NCBI RefSeq assembly: GCF_902167145.1
Contig: NC_050098.1
Span: 75,308,207 to 75,372,206 of the forward strand
DNA: 64,000 bases
Direction of reading: 5' to 3'
Origin: Zea mays
Taxonomy: Eukaryota > Streptophyta > Magnoliopsida > Poales > Poaceae
How positions within the stretch are numbered: the first letter of the stretch is position 1; each line of letters opens with the position of its first letter. The translations under genes were made by a program, and so were the position numbers. Positions 42,258 through 54,568 of this stretch are shown here, piece after piece. The notes below the pieces were generated by a model. The model saw nothing but the letters and a program-made list of their open reading frames with translations, did no database searches and was not told the origin of the DNA.

Positions 42258-45200
42258 TGTCACACCCGGTTTTAGAAGGCAAACCGAATGCGAACCATGT
42301 ACGTGCCAGGATCAGCAATTCACGTACACAGCAGTTACATAATCATGGACATCATCACACAGTGCTCAAATTATATTAAAAGGGAAATAATAGTCGATTA
42401 CATCATATGTCTGAGACATCCACATAGACTTTACAATAAATCAAAGTGCGAAAAAGAAACGTAGATAAACGCGGCCTTCACAGGCAGCCGACTGGGGGTT
42501 TCCGCTAACCCACGCCTAGAACTCGTCGTAGTCTTGGAACTCCTGGAAGTCTCCTTCCACAGCTTCATCTTCGCCTGAGCAGTGGTTGCAATGCTGACAA
42601 CCTGGGGATGGGGGGGTTTGGTGTGTAGAGCAAGGGTGAGTACACATCAACATACTCAGCAAGTATCCTGTTTGGCTATAGTGGACTAGCTTTATGTGGG
42701 GATAAGTCAAGCAGTTGCTTTTAGTTGGTCAGATTATTATTTACTAATAGAAAGCCAGGTTTTAGCATTAACCCAAGTTATTAGCCCAATGTACCCTTTC
42801 CAAACGGAAAGAATACCACTTACCAGCACCATAGTCATAACCAAAGCCATCAGTCTCATTGCCACCTGTAAACCAAAGTGTCTCTGATCAAGTACCACTA
42901 ATCACTGGAGCTCCCTTGGCCGCTCATAACCGCGAGCACAGCTGATATATCAGTTTTCAAACACTCTGCAGAGGTTGTGCACTTTACCCACAAGCCGTGA
43001 TTCCCTTTCTGCCCGGAGAGAGCTACTCCCCATTGACCACTACCTAGGTGGCCTAGCAGGGCATCACTACGTAGCCTTTACAAAGATTCCCCGGGACTGT
43101 AGCCGCCCGTTAGGTTTCCTAAATGCACCGCACTCCTCCCCAAGGGGCGAACCCAAACTTGGTAGAGCGAGCCGCATACACCGAGCCCCATTGACGGCAC
43201 GACGGCTAAGCGAACTACACCCCGGATCCTCTAATTATTCAGCTAAGGGCACCCCATTCCACCCTCATGGTTGCACTGTTTTCCCGGGCGGTCATCCATA
43301 GAACAGGTCCTTACGGAGAGGCACTCGAGAAACCACTCGAGCCCCCTTGTTGGCCACAAGTAATACATCATAATAAAGGAGGGGAAAACAACGTATCATA
43401 GATAATCTCATCATGTTCATTGATTATAGTTGAGCAATAGCATAAAGCTAAACAATAATAATCCAACCCAAATAGGTAAACAAGGACATGGATAACAAAA
43501 GCTAGTCAATCCTTAGGCATAAAGGTGTAATGCGGGAGGTGAATTAAAGAATGAGTAGGACAGAGATAGGTCAAGGGACACTTGCCTCCACCAATCGACT
43601 GCTGCTCAGGGGCTTCTCCTGCGAGTTCTTCGGGCTCCTCAACCGGATCATTCTCTATGCGAGCGCAAGCATACATACATCCATCCATTCGAATTAGGAA
43701 ACAAACAGTACATCATTACAAGAGAACAAATAGATTAAATATACATAGAGTATAACATACGATACTGCATATGCCATGGTTAGAGAAGAAAGGTCTCGCA
43801 GTGGTTAAAGCTATACTCAAGGCGCATTACGGGTATACGCATAACTAGTCGTTATGTGCTCTAGTTCCAATTGGTTCTAACAAAAGGATTAGCTACATGC
43901 ACTAATGTAAACGTGACCACTTTTAGTAAATTAACATTGAATGAGATAGACGATTAGCTATACAAATTAACTAACGTAACCAATTTCCAAATTGAGACTC
44001 CTATCTTATTAATATAAACAACGTGATTAGCGCGCATAGGATACGGGGGGGGGGGGGGGGGGGGGGGGGGTAGACGATCGTGTCGCGGACGCGACAGGGC
44101 GCTATGCGTCGCGTCGCGGGCACGATGAGCTACGCCAAGGCGCTGCGCGGGCACACGCACGCGCAAAGCCACGCTTAACGTGTCGTGAACGAGTCGCTCA
44201 CGCGTCGGGGCCGCGCGCTGGCCGAGCTCGAGGCCGCACGCCAAAGGCACGCTGGGCCGAGCTCGAGGCCGCGCCGGGGCCATCACGACACGAGCAAGGC
44301 ATACCGGGGCGGCCGGGCGAACACGGGCGACGGCGAGGGCGGCCAGGCCGGGCGTGGGGCTCACCGGGGACGAGCGCGGCGGGGCGGCTGAGCCGGGCGT
44401 GGGCGCCATGGCCGGGGACGGGCGGGGCGGCTTGCCGGAGAGGCGGCCGAGCATGGGGGCGGGCGGGTCGCCGGGGGGCGGCCAAGCCGAGGCACGAGGC
44501 GGGCGGGCTCGCCGGGGGGCGGTCGAGCCGGGGCACGACGGGGCCGGCGAGGGGGCGGTCGAGGTTGGGGACGGGCTCGCCGGAGGCCGGGGCGGCGGAG
44601 CGGGGTGGGGAAGGGGCGGCGCGGGGGCGAGGCGGGTTCACCGGGGCGGCCAGGCGCGGGCGGGGGCGGGCTCGCCGGGGCGCCGGGCGGACGGGGCGGG
44701 GCGGCCGAACGCGGGGTCGGGGCGGGAGCGGCTCGCCGAGGCGGGGGCGGGCGCGGGCTCGCCGGGGGCCGGGGCGGGGCGGGCTCGCCAGACATGGGGG
44801 CGGGGCTCGCCGGGGACGGCCGAGCCGGGCGGTCGAGCCGGGTGGCCGGGCGGACGAGGAAGGAGGAGGGAGAGGGGGGAAAGGAGAGGGGAGGAGGGGG
44901 GGCTCACCATGGCGGGGGAGGGCGGCGCGGCGGCGCGCGGGGGAGGGAGCGGCGCCGGCGGCGCTAGGGCAGGGGAGGGCGGCGGCGGCGCTAGGGTTAG
45001 GGAGAGGGAGAGAGAGAGGGAGAATGACGGGCGGGGCCCGCGGGGAGGGAAAATTTTGGGGGGAAGGGGGGAGGGGGCGGCTGGGCCGGCCATGGGCCCA
45101 AAGCGGGGGGGGGGGCGCGCGTGGGTGGGCCGGCTGGGATGGCCCACGACGGGGGAGGGGAGGGGGGAAGGGGGGCGGCTGGGCCGCCAGCTGGGCCGGC

Positions 45201-45545
45201 GCGAAGGGGGAGGGGGGTAGCTGGGCCAAAATGGGGAAAGGGGGGGAGAGAGAGAAAGAAAAGGTTTTTCTTTTTCCTATTTTCCATTTTCTATATCCCT
45301 TATTTCTTATATGCCTAATTCTCCAATTCACCCAACCACAAATAAAAAGGGTGCATAATCCGGCATGATGCAACAACCAAAAAATAGTTCTAGGTTTTGC
45401 TTACACAAGATGTCGAGCTAATTCTCGCTATAACTTTGGAAAAGATCAAGGTTTAGCGAGGGGAAAAGGGAAAAGGAAAGGGTAACGCCTGAATTTGGTG
45501 TGAGAAAAGAAGAAAAAATTCTACCCCCAAATTCAGGGTGTTACA
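42258..45545 (-). repeat. E5 3' LTR
   Basis: 3288 bp; its + strand begins TGTCACACCC and ends GGGTGTTACA. It contains a run of 26 G (44045-44070), a very G-rich block on the + strand (44095-45230) and, at about 42900-43100, a module shared with the E6 LTR. A segment at about 42628-42752 is missing from the 5' LTR. A minus-strand CATATAAG near 45304-45313 may be the TATA box. Confidence 0.93.
44095..45230. repeat. G-rich low-complexity block in E5 3' LTR
   Basis: GGCGGGG, CTCGCCGGGG and GCCGAGC words recur irregularly. The block creates long open frames on both strands that are not believable genes. The same block is at 53515-54568 in the 5' LTR. Confidence 0.85.
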
Positions 45546-45550
45546 AACCT

Positions 45551-45560
45551 ATCCCCCTTA
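45551..45560 (-). other. E5 polypurine tract
   Basis: On the minus strand TTAAGGGGGAT precedes the 3' LTR by five bases. Confidence 0.8.
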
Positions 45561-45581
45561 AAAGAATCTCGCCCTCGAGAT

Positions 45582-48500
45582 TCAGGGTTGGCTAGCAAAG
45601 AGCTCAGGGTATTTAGTCATCAGATCATCTTCACGCTCCCAGGTTGCTTCTTCCTTAGAGTGGTGATTCCATCTGACTTTGCACATTCTGATGGTCTTCC
45701 TTCGGGTGACTCTGTCTGCAGTTTCAAGGATCTGCGCTGGCTTCTCTCTGTAGGTCAAGTCCTCCTGGACTTCAAGACCTTCCACTGGCAACTGCTCTCC
45801 CGGCACACGCAAGCACTTCTTCAACTGAGACACATGAAAGACATCATGCACAACAGACAAATTCTCTGGCAGGCTGAGCTAATAGACCACTTCTCCACGC
45901 CTTGAGAGAATTTGGTACGGACCAATGTAGCGGGGTGCTAGCTTGCCTTTGACTACGAATCTTCTGACTCCTCTGATCGGTGACACTTTCAGATAGACGA
46001 AGTCTCCGACTTCGAAACTCAGCTCTCTTCTTCTTGTGTCTGCATAGCTTCGCTGTCTTGACTGCGCTATCTTCAGATTCTCTCGAACCATCTTGATGTT
46101 CTCTTCAGCTTCAAGCAAAATGTCTGGCCCAAACACCTGCTTTTCTCCAGGCTGATCCCATTGCAACGGAGTTCTACAACTCCTTCCATAGAGCGCTTGA
46201 AATGGTGACATCTTCAAACTGGCCTGGTAACTGTTGTTATAGGAGAACTCTGCATAAGGCAATCGCTTGTCCCATCCGGACTGATCTTGCAACGCACAGG
46301 CTCTCAACATGTCTTCAAGAATTTGATTGGTCCTTTCGGTCTGACAATCTGTCTGCGGATGATATGCTGAACTGAAATTCAGATGTGTGCCCAAGGCTTC
46401 ATGAAACTGCTGCCAGAAATGAGAGGTGAACTGCGTTCCTCGGTCTGACACTATCTTCTTTTGCACACAGTGAAGACAAACGATCCGAGACATGTACAAC
46501 TCTGCCAATACTGCACTGCTGTAGTTAGTCTTGACTGGTATGAAGTGGGCTGACTTGGTTAAACGGTCCACTACTACCCAAATGGAATCGTAGCCGGCTC
46601 GAGTGCGAGGCAATCCGACTATGAAATCCATACCGATTTCATCCCATTTCCACTGAGGGATTTGCAACGGTTGCAACAATCCAGCTGGTCTCTGGTGCTC
46701 TGCCTTGATCCGTCGAAAACTATCACACATAGCCACATGCTCTGCGATTTCCCTCTTCATTCCGTACCACCAGAATTTCTTCTTCAGATCTTGATACATC
46801 TTCTCACTGCCAGGGTGAATCGAATAGGCTGTCTCATGAGCTTCCTTGAGGATCAACTCCCGAATAGACTGGACATTGGGAACACATAAGCGGTCTTTGA
46901 ACCATATCACACCTCCTGCATCTTCCCGAAAATCTTTGCCTCTGCCGTCTAGAATCAGTCGCCGGATCTCACTGATCTTCTCATCGTTCTTCTGTGCTTC
47001 TTTGATTTCCCGCTCTAGGGTAGGTTCCAACTCAATTGTGACTCCTCGCGAATTGTTTAGAAATCCGAGACTCAACCTGTCAAACTCCTTGGCCAACTCA
47101 TATGGCATCGGACGAGCGACCATCAGATTGACCTGACTCTTCCTGCTCAAAGCATCTGCCACTACGTTCGCTTTGCCTGGATGGTAATGGATCTCCAACT
47201 CATAGTCTTTGATCAGCTCTAACCATCTTCGCTGCCTCATATTCAACTCTGACTGAGTGAATATGTACTTCAGACTCTTGTGGTCTGTGTAAACATCACA
47301 TTTCTGTCCATACAGATAGTGCCTCCATGTCTTCAATGCGTGAACCACTGCTGCCAACTCTAGGTCATGGATTGGGTAATTCTTCTCATGAACCTTCAGC
47401 TGTCGGGACGAGTAAGCCACAACTCTTCCCTCTTGCATCAACACACTTCCCAAACCAGTGTAACAAGCATCACAATACACCGAGAAGGGCTTGTGCACAT
47501 CAGGCAACACTAGGACAAGCACTCTTGTCAACTTCTCTTTCAGCGCTTCGAAGGCCTCTTGACATTTCTGGGTCCACTTGAACTCAACCTTGTTGCCTAG
47601 CAACGCTGTCATTGGTTTCGCAATCTTTGAAAACCCTTCAATGAAATCGCCGATAATATCCGGCCATTCCAATGAAGCTCTTGATTCCTCGAGCATCTGT
47701 TGGCGCTTTCCAGTTCAGAATGTCTGCCACTTTCTTCGGATCCACAGCCAATCCTTCTTTGTTGATTATGTGACCCAAGAACAGGACTTCACTGATCCAG
47801 AACTCGCACTTGCTCAACTTGGCATACAACTGGTGCTCTCGCAATCTCGGCAATACCATCCTCAAATGATCTGCATGCTCTTCTTCGCTATGAGAGTAAA
47901 TCAGAATGTCATCAATAAATACCACCACAAACTTGTCAAGATAGTCCATGAATACACTGTTCATCAAGTTCATGAAGAAAGCCGGTGCATTGGTTAAACC
48001 AAAAGACATCACAGTGAACTCATACAAACCATACTTGGTAATGAATGCCGTCTTCGGAATGTCCGAAGGTCGAATCCTGAGCTAATGATAACCTGACCTC
48101 AGATCAATCTTGGAGAACACACTGGCTCCTCTCAACTGGTCGAACAAGTCTTCTATTCTGGGCAAAGGGTACTTGTTCTTGATCGTGACTTCATTCAAAG
48201 CTCGGTAATCGATACACATCCTTTTGGTGCCATCTTTCTTCTCCACAAATAGGACAGGGGCGGCCCAAGGCGAGGTGCTTGGCCGGATGTAACCTTTCTC
48301 TGATAGCTCATCAATCTGCTTCTTAAGCTCAACCAACTCTGGTCCAGATATTCTGTAAGCTCTCTTAAAGATAGGGGAGGTTCCAGGAAGAAGCTCTATG
48401 GCAAACTCAACTTTCCGCTCTGGTGGCATACCTAGTAAGTCCTTTGGAAACACATCTGGGAATTCGGACACAAGCTTGATACTCTCGATTGGGTCTGCTT

Positions 48501-49080
48501 CACTGCTATCAACGGCCATCTGATAACAACTTCCTTTCTTTGGCTCAGGCGGGACTAACTCGGTCACCACTTCCTCTCCCAGTGGAGACACCAACTTGAT
48601 TGTCCTCTTATCACAACTGATAATTGCATGATACTTATCTAGCCAATTCATCCCTAGGATGACATCTATTCCCTGGGTACCCATTACTATGAGGTTAGCC
48701 GGAAATGCTATCCCCCTTATTTCCACACATACATTCAAACAAATGCTATTGGCTCGAATTCTACCACCGGTTGAGTCAATTTGAATGTGGGTTGACATGG
48801 TAGTTATTGGAAGATTATGTGCTCCTACCCATGATGCAGTAATGAAAGAATGTGTTGCTCCAGTATCAAATAACACTTCTGCAATATGAGAGTCGACTGG
48901 GAACATACCTACTATCATGCCGGGGGTCTCCTGAACTGCTTCAGCCTCCAAGTGATTCAGTCTCCCATGGTTATAACGCGGCTGAGAGCGGTTGCCTGCT
49001 CCAGACTGAGACACGTTCTGCTTTGCTGGGGCATTGGGGCCTGATTGCTGCTGGGCTGCCTTCTTCGGGCATTGCATCAC
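45582..49080 (-). pseudogene. pol: E5 Pol (PR-RT-RNH-INT-chromodomain-like), broken
   Basis: Protease [10 protein letters not shown] lies near 48865. Reverse transcriptase has [15 protein letters not shown]. RNase H has YCDACYTGLGS. Integrase has HPGSEKMYQ, Asp in GMDFIVGLP and SDRGTQ, and Glu in QTERTNQ. The C-terminal chromodomain-like KVRWNHHSKEEATWE closes the frame. Lesions: TAG at 48084-48082, a one-base insertion at 47644-47646, and TAG at 45881-45879. Both stops sit where relatives have Gln. Confidence 0.92.
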
Positions 49081-50146
49081 CCAATGGCCCTGCTCTCCAC
49101 AGTGGAAACATGCCCTGTTTCCAACCTGAGCTGGTGCTGCCTGATTGCTCTGCTGGTTTGCTGGGGCAGGGAGACGAGGTGCTTGCTGATTCTAGCTCTG
49201 GAACTGACCTCCTCCTGACTGATTGTTCTGACGATTCTGATACTGATGCTAAGGATACTGCCTTTGGAACTGCTAAGGCTGAGGTGGACGCTAGTTCTGC
49301 CTGAACTGCTGAGGTTGATTGCCTGAGAAACGAGGACGATTGCTGCTTCCAGGCTGGGGTCCACTGATCTTGCGGTTACGATCCTCATCTCCTTACGCTT
49401 CCTCTCTGTCATGATTGCTCTGTCAATCAAGTGCTAGAATATCGGGAAGGTATGATTCATCAGCTGATACTGCAGAGGATCAACCAAGCCTCTCAGGAAA
49501 CGGTACTGTCGCTTGGCGTTGGTGTTGACATCTTGAGGAGCATAGCGAGACAGCTGCAGAAACCTGTCCCGGTACTCGCTAACAGACGATGACCATTGCT
49601 TGAGGGCCAGGAACTCCTCCTTCTTCACTGTCATCAGACCTGCAGGAACATGGTACTGACGAAAGCTACCTCTGAACTCTTCCCAGGTGATGGTGTCGGG
49701 GTTGGCATGGGTGACAAGATAAGACTCCCACCATGACTGAGCTGCTCCTCTCAACAGACGGGGACCATACAGGACTTTCTCCCTCTCATCGCACTAAGCG
49801 GTATGCAACTCTCGCTCCACAGTGCGCAGCCAGTCTTCAGCATCCATGGGGTCAGAGGAATGAGCAAACGTTGGGGATGACCTCTCATGAATTCAGCACG
49901 CTTATCTCTGGGCATCTGAGGCATCTGAGGTTGAGGTGGTGCCTGCTGCTGTTGTTGCTGCTGTTGCTGCTGAATGGCGGCCAGAGTCTGACCGATGGCT
50001 TGAACTGCCTAAGTCTGCATCAGAAACATCTGTTCGATCGACATCGGGGGCGGGGGCGGCAGGTGCTGTTGCTGGGGTACCTCTTCCTGCTGGGCGGCTC
50101 GCTCCTGCTGAGCACGCCTTCCTCCTCTGCGCCTGTTCTCTGACAT
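49081..50146 (-). pseudogene. gag: E5 Gag, broken by TAG codons
   Basis: The ATG at 50146 directly follows CTGCAG. A basic N-terminus (MSENRRRGGRR) and Gln/Pro-rich stretch lead to the capsid region (GAAQSWWESYL, LQLSRYAP). The CCHC knuckle [14 protein letters not shown] spans the gag-pol boundary near 49074-49115. TAG stops (plus-strand CTA) are at 50009, 49794, 49434, 49291, 49273, 49249 and 49192, with a one-base loss near 49874 and another frameshift near 49390. Confidence 0.88.
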
Positions 50147-50550
50147 CTGCAGAATGCAACCACACATCAGAACTGATCTGGCAAATCTTGCAGCATAAGA
50201 AAAGAGTATAGAATCCTTCAACATCACTGAACAGATGAGCATCTTCACTGATCTCCAACACAGACCACACAGCTTCTTAGATAAAGAGGAAAGTGGAATA
50301 AAAGGTTTTCCCAACTATATAACTAACTCCATTAACATAATAGGTAAACCAAAATGCAGGGGATACCCACACTCTGGTGACAGTCATTACGAAGATCCAA
50401 ACCAAACATAGTTCATCATGACAAACATAAATGCACAGGATATAGCAAACTACCCTATCTAACTAAGACTAACTAAGAGCGAGACTAACGCTAAGACTGT
50501 AGCTTCTACGTATATATTTTGTATTAATTACAAGATCCAACTCTAGCGAT
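50147..50550 (-). other. E5 spacer between upstream ORF and gag
   Basis: No coding sequence. On the minus strand it ends GCATTCTGCAG before the gag ATG, a splice-acceptor context like that of E3. Confidence 0.5.
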
Positions 50551-51564
50551 CTATGGTTCTAGATTTATCTTGGTCTTGCAGTCGGGATTGCCATAAGACT
50601 GGTGTCCACGCCGAGGTGAGCGGTACGGGTGCTGAGTCCCGACGGGGGCGGGGGAACCATCATCCAGGTGATGACGTTTCGCGCGCTCAGCCCACAGCAG
50701 GGCGATCTCAGCATGAGCCCTACTCAGCTTGTCTAGCGCATGGTCCAGCTCCGTGTTTAGCACGGCGGCTAGGTTGACTGTGCTGCTCAACGTAGGATTG
50801 TCCTCACCAACAAGTGAGACAATCACGCCTCTTGTGCTGCCAGATGGACGGCGGGGGTAATACTTTAGGTCGAGACCGTCAGCTACCCCACCGAGAATCG
50901 AGCAGTAGTGCGAAAGCGCACGCCGTGCAGCATCTTGCATGGCCGCCTCAGCTAAGTCCCGCTCAGAGATAGAATAGTGCTCTGAGCAGACCTCAGCACC
51001 CTGGAGACTGTTCTCCGGACGGCGCACCAAGCAGGTCGCCTCCCAGCGGTCCGGGTAGACCCCGCGACTATGCTGGTAGACCACACAGCGATACTCGATA
51101 GACCAAGTATGCCGGTTAAGTGCCCGACGTAGCAGGGTGTCGAGCGCATCATGGAAGTGACACCCACGAGCAGCGTCGCGAGTGATGGGTCGGGCGACCC
51201 ATCCTTCCGGCTCCTGGTCAGCAGAGAAGTCGGTGTCGTGGCTCGAGCTGTCGTCGCCACCTCCGTCGTCTGGATCTCCTCCAGCAGCTACTCCAGAGGC
51301 TGGGGCACCCAGTGGTGGTGCAGGGGGCGCCTCTAGGGGAAGCACAGGGGAGCAGCTCCTCACGGACTCTATCTCCTGTTGGAGTGAGAAAGAAGAGCCC
51401 TGCTGCTCCTGTCGTCGATGTTCCTGCTCCTCATGCAGGCGGTGGTGCAGCTGCTCCAAGTGGCTGGACTGTCCGGCCACGGGACGACAAAGCGGACGCT
51501 CAGCAAGGCGGGAGGGTAAGAAGGGGATGACGGACTTTCGTGTAGTGTGTCTAAGACGAGCCAT
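50551..51564 (-). CDS. E5 upstream ORF, 337 aa, dsRBD-like domain (intact)
   Basis: An uninterrupted protein between primer site and gag, starting at ATG 51564 directly after TTTTGTAG. The N-terminal 130 residues are Arg/Glu/Gln-rich then acidic and low-complexity. At about residues 135-225 a helix (DALDTLLRRALNRH), strands around YRCVVYQHSRG and RWEATCLVRR, and an Ala-rich helix (LAEAAMQDAARRALSHY) follow the order of a double-stranded-RNA-binding domain. The E3 upstream ORF shows the same pattern. A short coil (about 275-305) and a basic tail follow. It is open although gag-pol carries nine TAG stops. RNA binding is inference; no catalytic motif was seen. Confidence 0.65.
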   Translation of the reverse strand: MARLRHTTRKSVIPFLPSRLAERPLCRPVAGQSSHLEQLHHRLHEEQEHRRQEQQGSSFSLQQEIESVRSCSPVLPLEAPPAPPLGAPASGVAAGGDPDDGGGDDSSSHDTDFSADQEPEGWVARPITRDAARGCHFHDALDTLLRRALNRHTWSIEYRCVVYQHSRGVYPDRWEATCLVRRPENSLQGAEVCSEHYSISERDLAEAAMQDAARRALSHYCSILGGVADGLDLKYYPRRPSGSTRGVIVSLVGEDNPTLSSTVNLAAVLNTELDHALDKLSRAHAEIALLWAERAKRHHLDDGSPAPVGTQHPYRSPRRGHQSYGNPDCKTKINLEP

Positions 51565-51812
51565 CTACAAAAGACACCGCAAGCAAAAGAGTGAGAACAT
51601 AATCAATATGACCAGCAAGTAATGAACCATAAGTAAATGAAGGATTAGAAATAAAACACAATTTTCAGCAAGGTATAATATTTAGTAGAACATAGGTTGT
51701 GGTCGATATGACCAACTTTTGAAGGGATATCAAAGTCAAGGCAGGGACAGAGGTCTATAGTCCTTAGAACGACCATTCTACTCTAGGTTAGCGGTCCTAC
51801 AGTCAGCACGAC

Positions 51813-51822
51813 ATTGATACCA
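51813..51822 (-). other. E5 primer-binding site
   Basis: TGGTATCAAT on the minus strand, four bases after the 5' LTR, close to the initiator-Met site. The leader 51565-51812 shows no coding sequence. Confidence 0.85.
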
Positions 51823-51826
51823 CTTA

Positions 51827-54568
51827 TGTCACACCCGGTTTTAGAAGGCAAACCGAATGCGAACCATGTACGTGCCAGGATCAGCAATTCACGTACACAG
51901 CAGTTACATAATCGTGGACATCATCACACAGTGCTCAAATAGTATTAAAAGGGAAATAATAGTCGATTACATCATATGTCTGAGCATCCACATAGTCTTT
52001 ACAATAAATCAAAGTGCGAAAAAGAAACGTAGATAAACGCGGCCTTCACAGGCAGCCGACTGGGGGTTGCCGCTAACCCACGCCTAGAACTCATCGTAGT
52101 CTTGGAACTCCTGGAAGACTCCTTCCATAGCTTCATCTTCGCCTGAGCAGTGGTTGCAATGCTGACAACCTGGGGATGGGGGGGTTTGGTGTGTAGAGCC
52201 AGGTTTTAGCATTAACCCAAGTTATTAGCCCAATGTACCCTTTCCAAACGGAAGGAATACCACTTACCAGCACCATAGTCATAACCAAAGCCATCAGTCT
52301 CATTGCCACCTGTAAACCAAAGTGTCTCTAATCAAGTACCACTAATCACTGGAGCTCCCTTGGCCGCTCATAACCGCGAGAACGGCTGATATATCAGTTT
52401 TCAAACACTCTAGAGAGGTTGTGCACTTTACCCACAAGCCGTGATTCCATTTCTGCCTGGAGAGAGCTACTCCCCATTGACCACTACCTAGGTGGCCTAG
52501 CAGGGCATCACTACGTAGCCTTTACAAAGATTCCCCGGGACTGTAGCCGCCCGTTAGGTTTCCTAAATGCACCGCACTCCTCCCCAAGGGGCGAACCCAA
52601 ACTTGGCAGAGCGAGCCGCATACACCGAGCCCCATTGACGGCACGACGGCTAAGCGAACTACACCCCGGATCCTCTAATTTTTCAGCTAAGGGCACCCCA
52701 TTCCACCCTCATGGTTGCACTGTTTTCCCGGGCGGTCATCCATAGAACAGGTCCTTACGGAGAGGCACTCGAGAAACCGCTCGAGCCCCCTTGATGGCCA
52801 CAAGTAATACATCATAATAAAGGAGGGGAAAACAGCGTATCATAGATAATCTCATCATGTTCATTGATTATAGTTGAGCAATAGCATAAAGCTAAACAAT
52901 AATAATCCAACCCAAATAGGTAAACAAGGACATGGATAACAAAAGCTAGTCAATCCTAAGGCATAAAGGTGTAATGCGGGAGGTGAATTAAAGAATGAGT
53001 AGGACAGAGATAGGTCAAGGGACACTTGCCTCCACCAACCGACTGCTGCTCAGGGGCTTCTCCTGCGAGTTCTTCGGGCTCCTCAACCGGATCGTTCTCT
53101 ATGCGAGCGCAAGCATACATACATCCATCCATTCGAATTAGGAAACAAACAGTACATCATTACAAGAGAACAAATAGATTAAATATACATAGAGTATAAC
53201 ATACGATACTACATATGCCATGGTTAGAGAAGAAAGGTCTCGCAGTGGTTAAAGCTATACTCAAGGCGCATTACGGGTATACGCATAACTAGTCGTTATG
53301 TGCTCTAGTTCCAATTGGTTCTAACAAAAGGATTAGCTACATGCACTAATGTAAACGTGACCACTTTTAGTAAATTAACATTGAATGAGATAGACAATTA
53401 GCTATACAAATTAACTAACGTAACCAATTTCCAAATTGAGACTCCTATCTTATTAATATAAACAACGTGATTAGCGCGCATAGGATACTGGGGGGGCATA
53501 GACGATCGTGTCGCGGACGCGACAGGGCACTATGCGTCGCGTCGCGAGCACGATGAGCTACGCCAAGGCGCTGCGCGGGCACACGCACGCGCAAAGCCAC
53601 GCTTAACGTGCCGCGAACGAGTCGCGCACGCGTCGGGGCTGCGCGCTGACTGAGCTCGAGGCCGCGTGCCAAAGGCACGCTGGGCCGAGCTCGAGGCCGC
53701 GCTGGGGCCATCACGAGACGAGCAAGGCACGCCGGGGCGGGCGGGCAAACACGGGCGACAGCGAGGGCGGCCGGGCCGGGCGTGGGGCTCGCCGGGGACG
53801 AGCGCGGCAGGGGCAGCCGAGCCGGGCGCGGGCGCCATGGCCGGGGACGGGCGGGGCGGCTCGCCGGAGAGGCGGCCGAGCACGGGGGCGGGCGGGTCGC
53901 CGGGGGGTGGCCGAGCCGAGGCACGGGGCGGGCAGGCTCGCCGTGGGGGCGGCCGAGCCGGGGCACGGCGGGGCCGGCGAGGGGGCGGTCGAGGTCGGGG
54001 ACGGGCTCGCCGGAGGCCGGGGCGAGGGCGAGGCGGGTTCGCCGGGGCGGCCGGGCGCGGGCGGGGGCGGGCTCGCCGGGGCGCCGGGCAGACGGGGCGG
54101 GGCGGCCGAGGCGGGGGCGGGCGTGGGCTCGCCGGGGGCCGCGGCGGCGGAGGTCGGCACGGCGGGGCGGGGCGGGCTCGCCGGACGTGGGGGCGGGGCT
54201 CGCCGGGGGCAGCCGAGCCAGGCGGCCGGTCGGGCGAGGAAGGAGGAGGGAGAGGGGGGAAAGGAGAGGGGAGGGGGGGCCTCACCACGGCGGGGGAGGG
54301 CGGCGCGGCAGCGCGTGGGGGAGGGAGCGGCGGTGGCGGCGCTAGGGTTAGGGAGAGGGAGAGAGAGAGGGAGAATGACGGGCGGGGCCCGCGGGGAGGG
54401 AAAATTTTGGGGGGAAGGGGGGAGGGGGCGGCTGGGCCGGCCATGGGCCCAAAGCGGGGGGGGGCGCGTGGGTGGGCCTGCCGGGATGGCCCACGGCGGG
54501 GGAGGGGAGGGGGGAAGGGGGGCTGGGCCGCCAGCTGGGCCGGCGCGAAGGGGGAGGGGGCGGCTGGG
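51827..54568 (-). repeat. E5 5' LTR, part 1 (left of E6)
   Basis: Matches 42258-45210 of the 3' LTR apart from the roughly 125-bp deletion near 52196 and a G-run of 7 (53490-53496). The LTR resumes at 63464-63786 beyond E6. Confidence 0.93.

Noticed and set aside
42975..43301. A 108-residue frame repeated almost identically at 52419-52745
   Set aside because: It lies in both LTR copies of E5 on the strand opposite to the element and has no recognisable domain; duplication follows from LTR identity.
44354..45368. Long open frames (up to about 290 residues) on both strands of the G-rich block, also 53530-54679
   Set aside because: Gly/Ala/Arg- or Pro-only composition, open in several frames at once, and duplicated as part of LTRs. 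They are a compositional effect.
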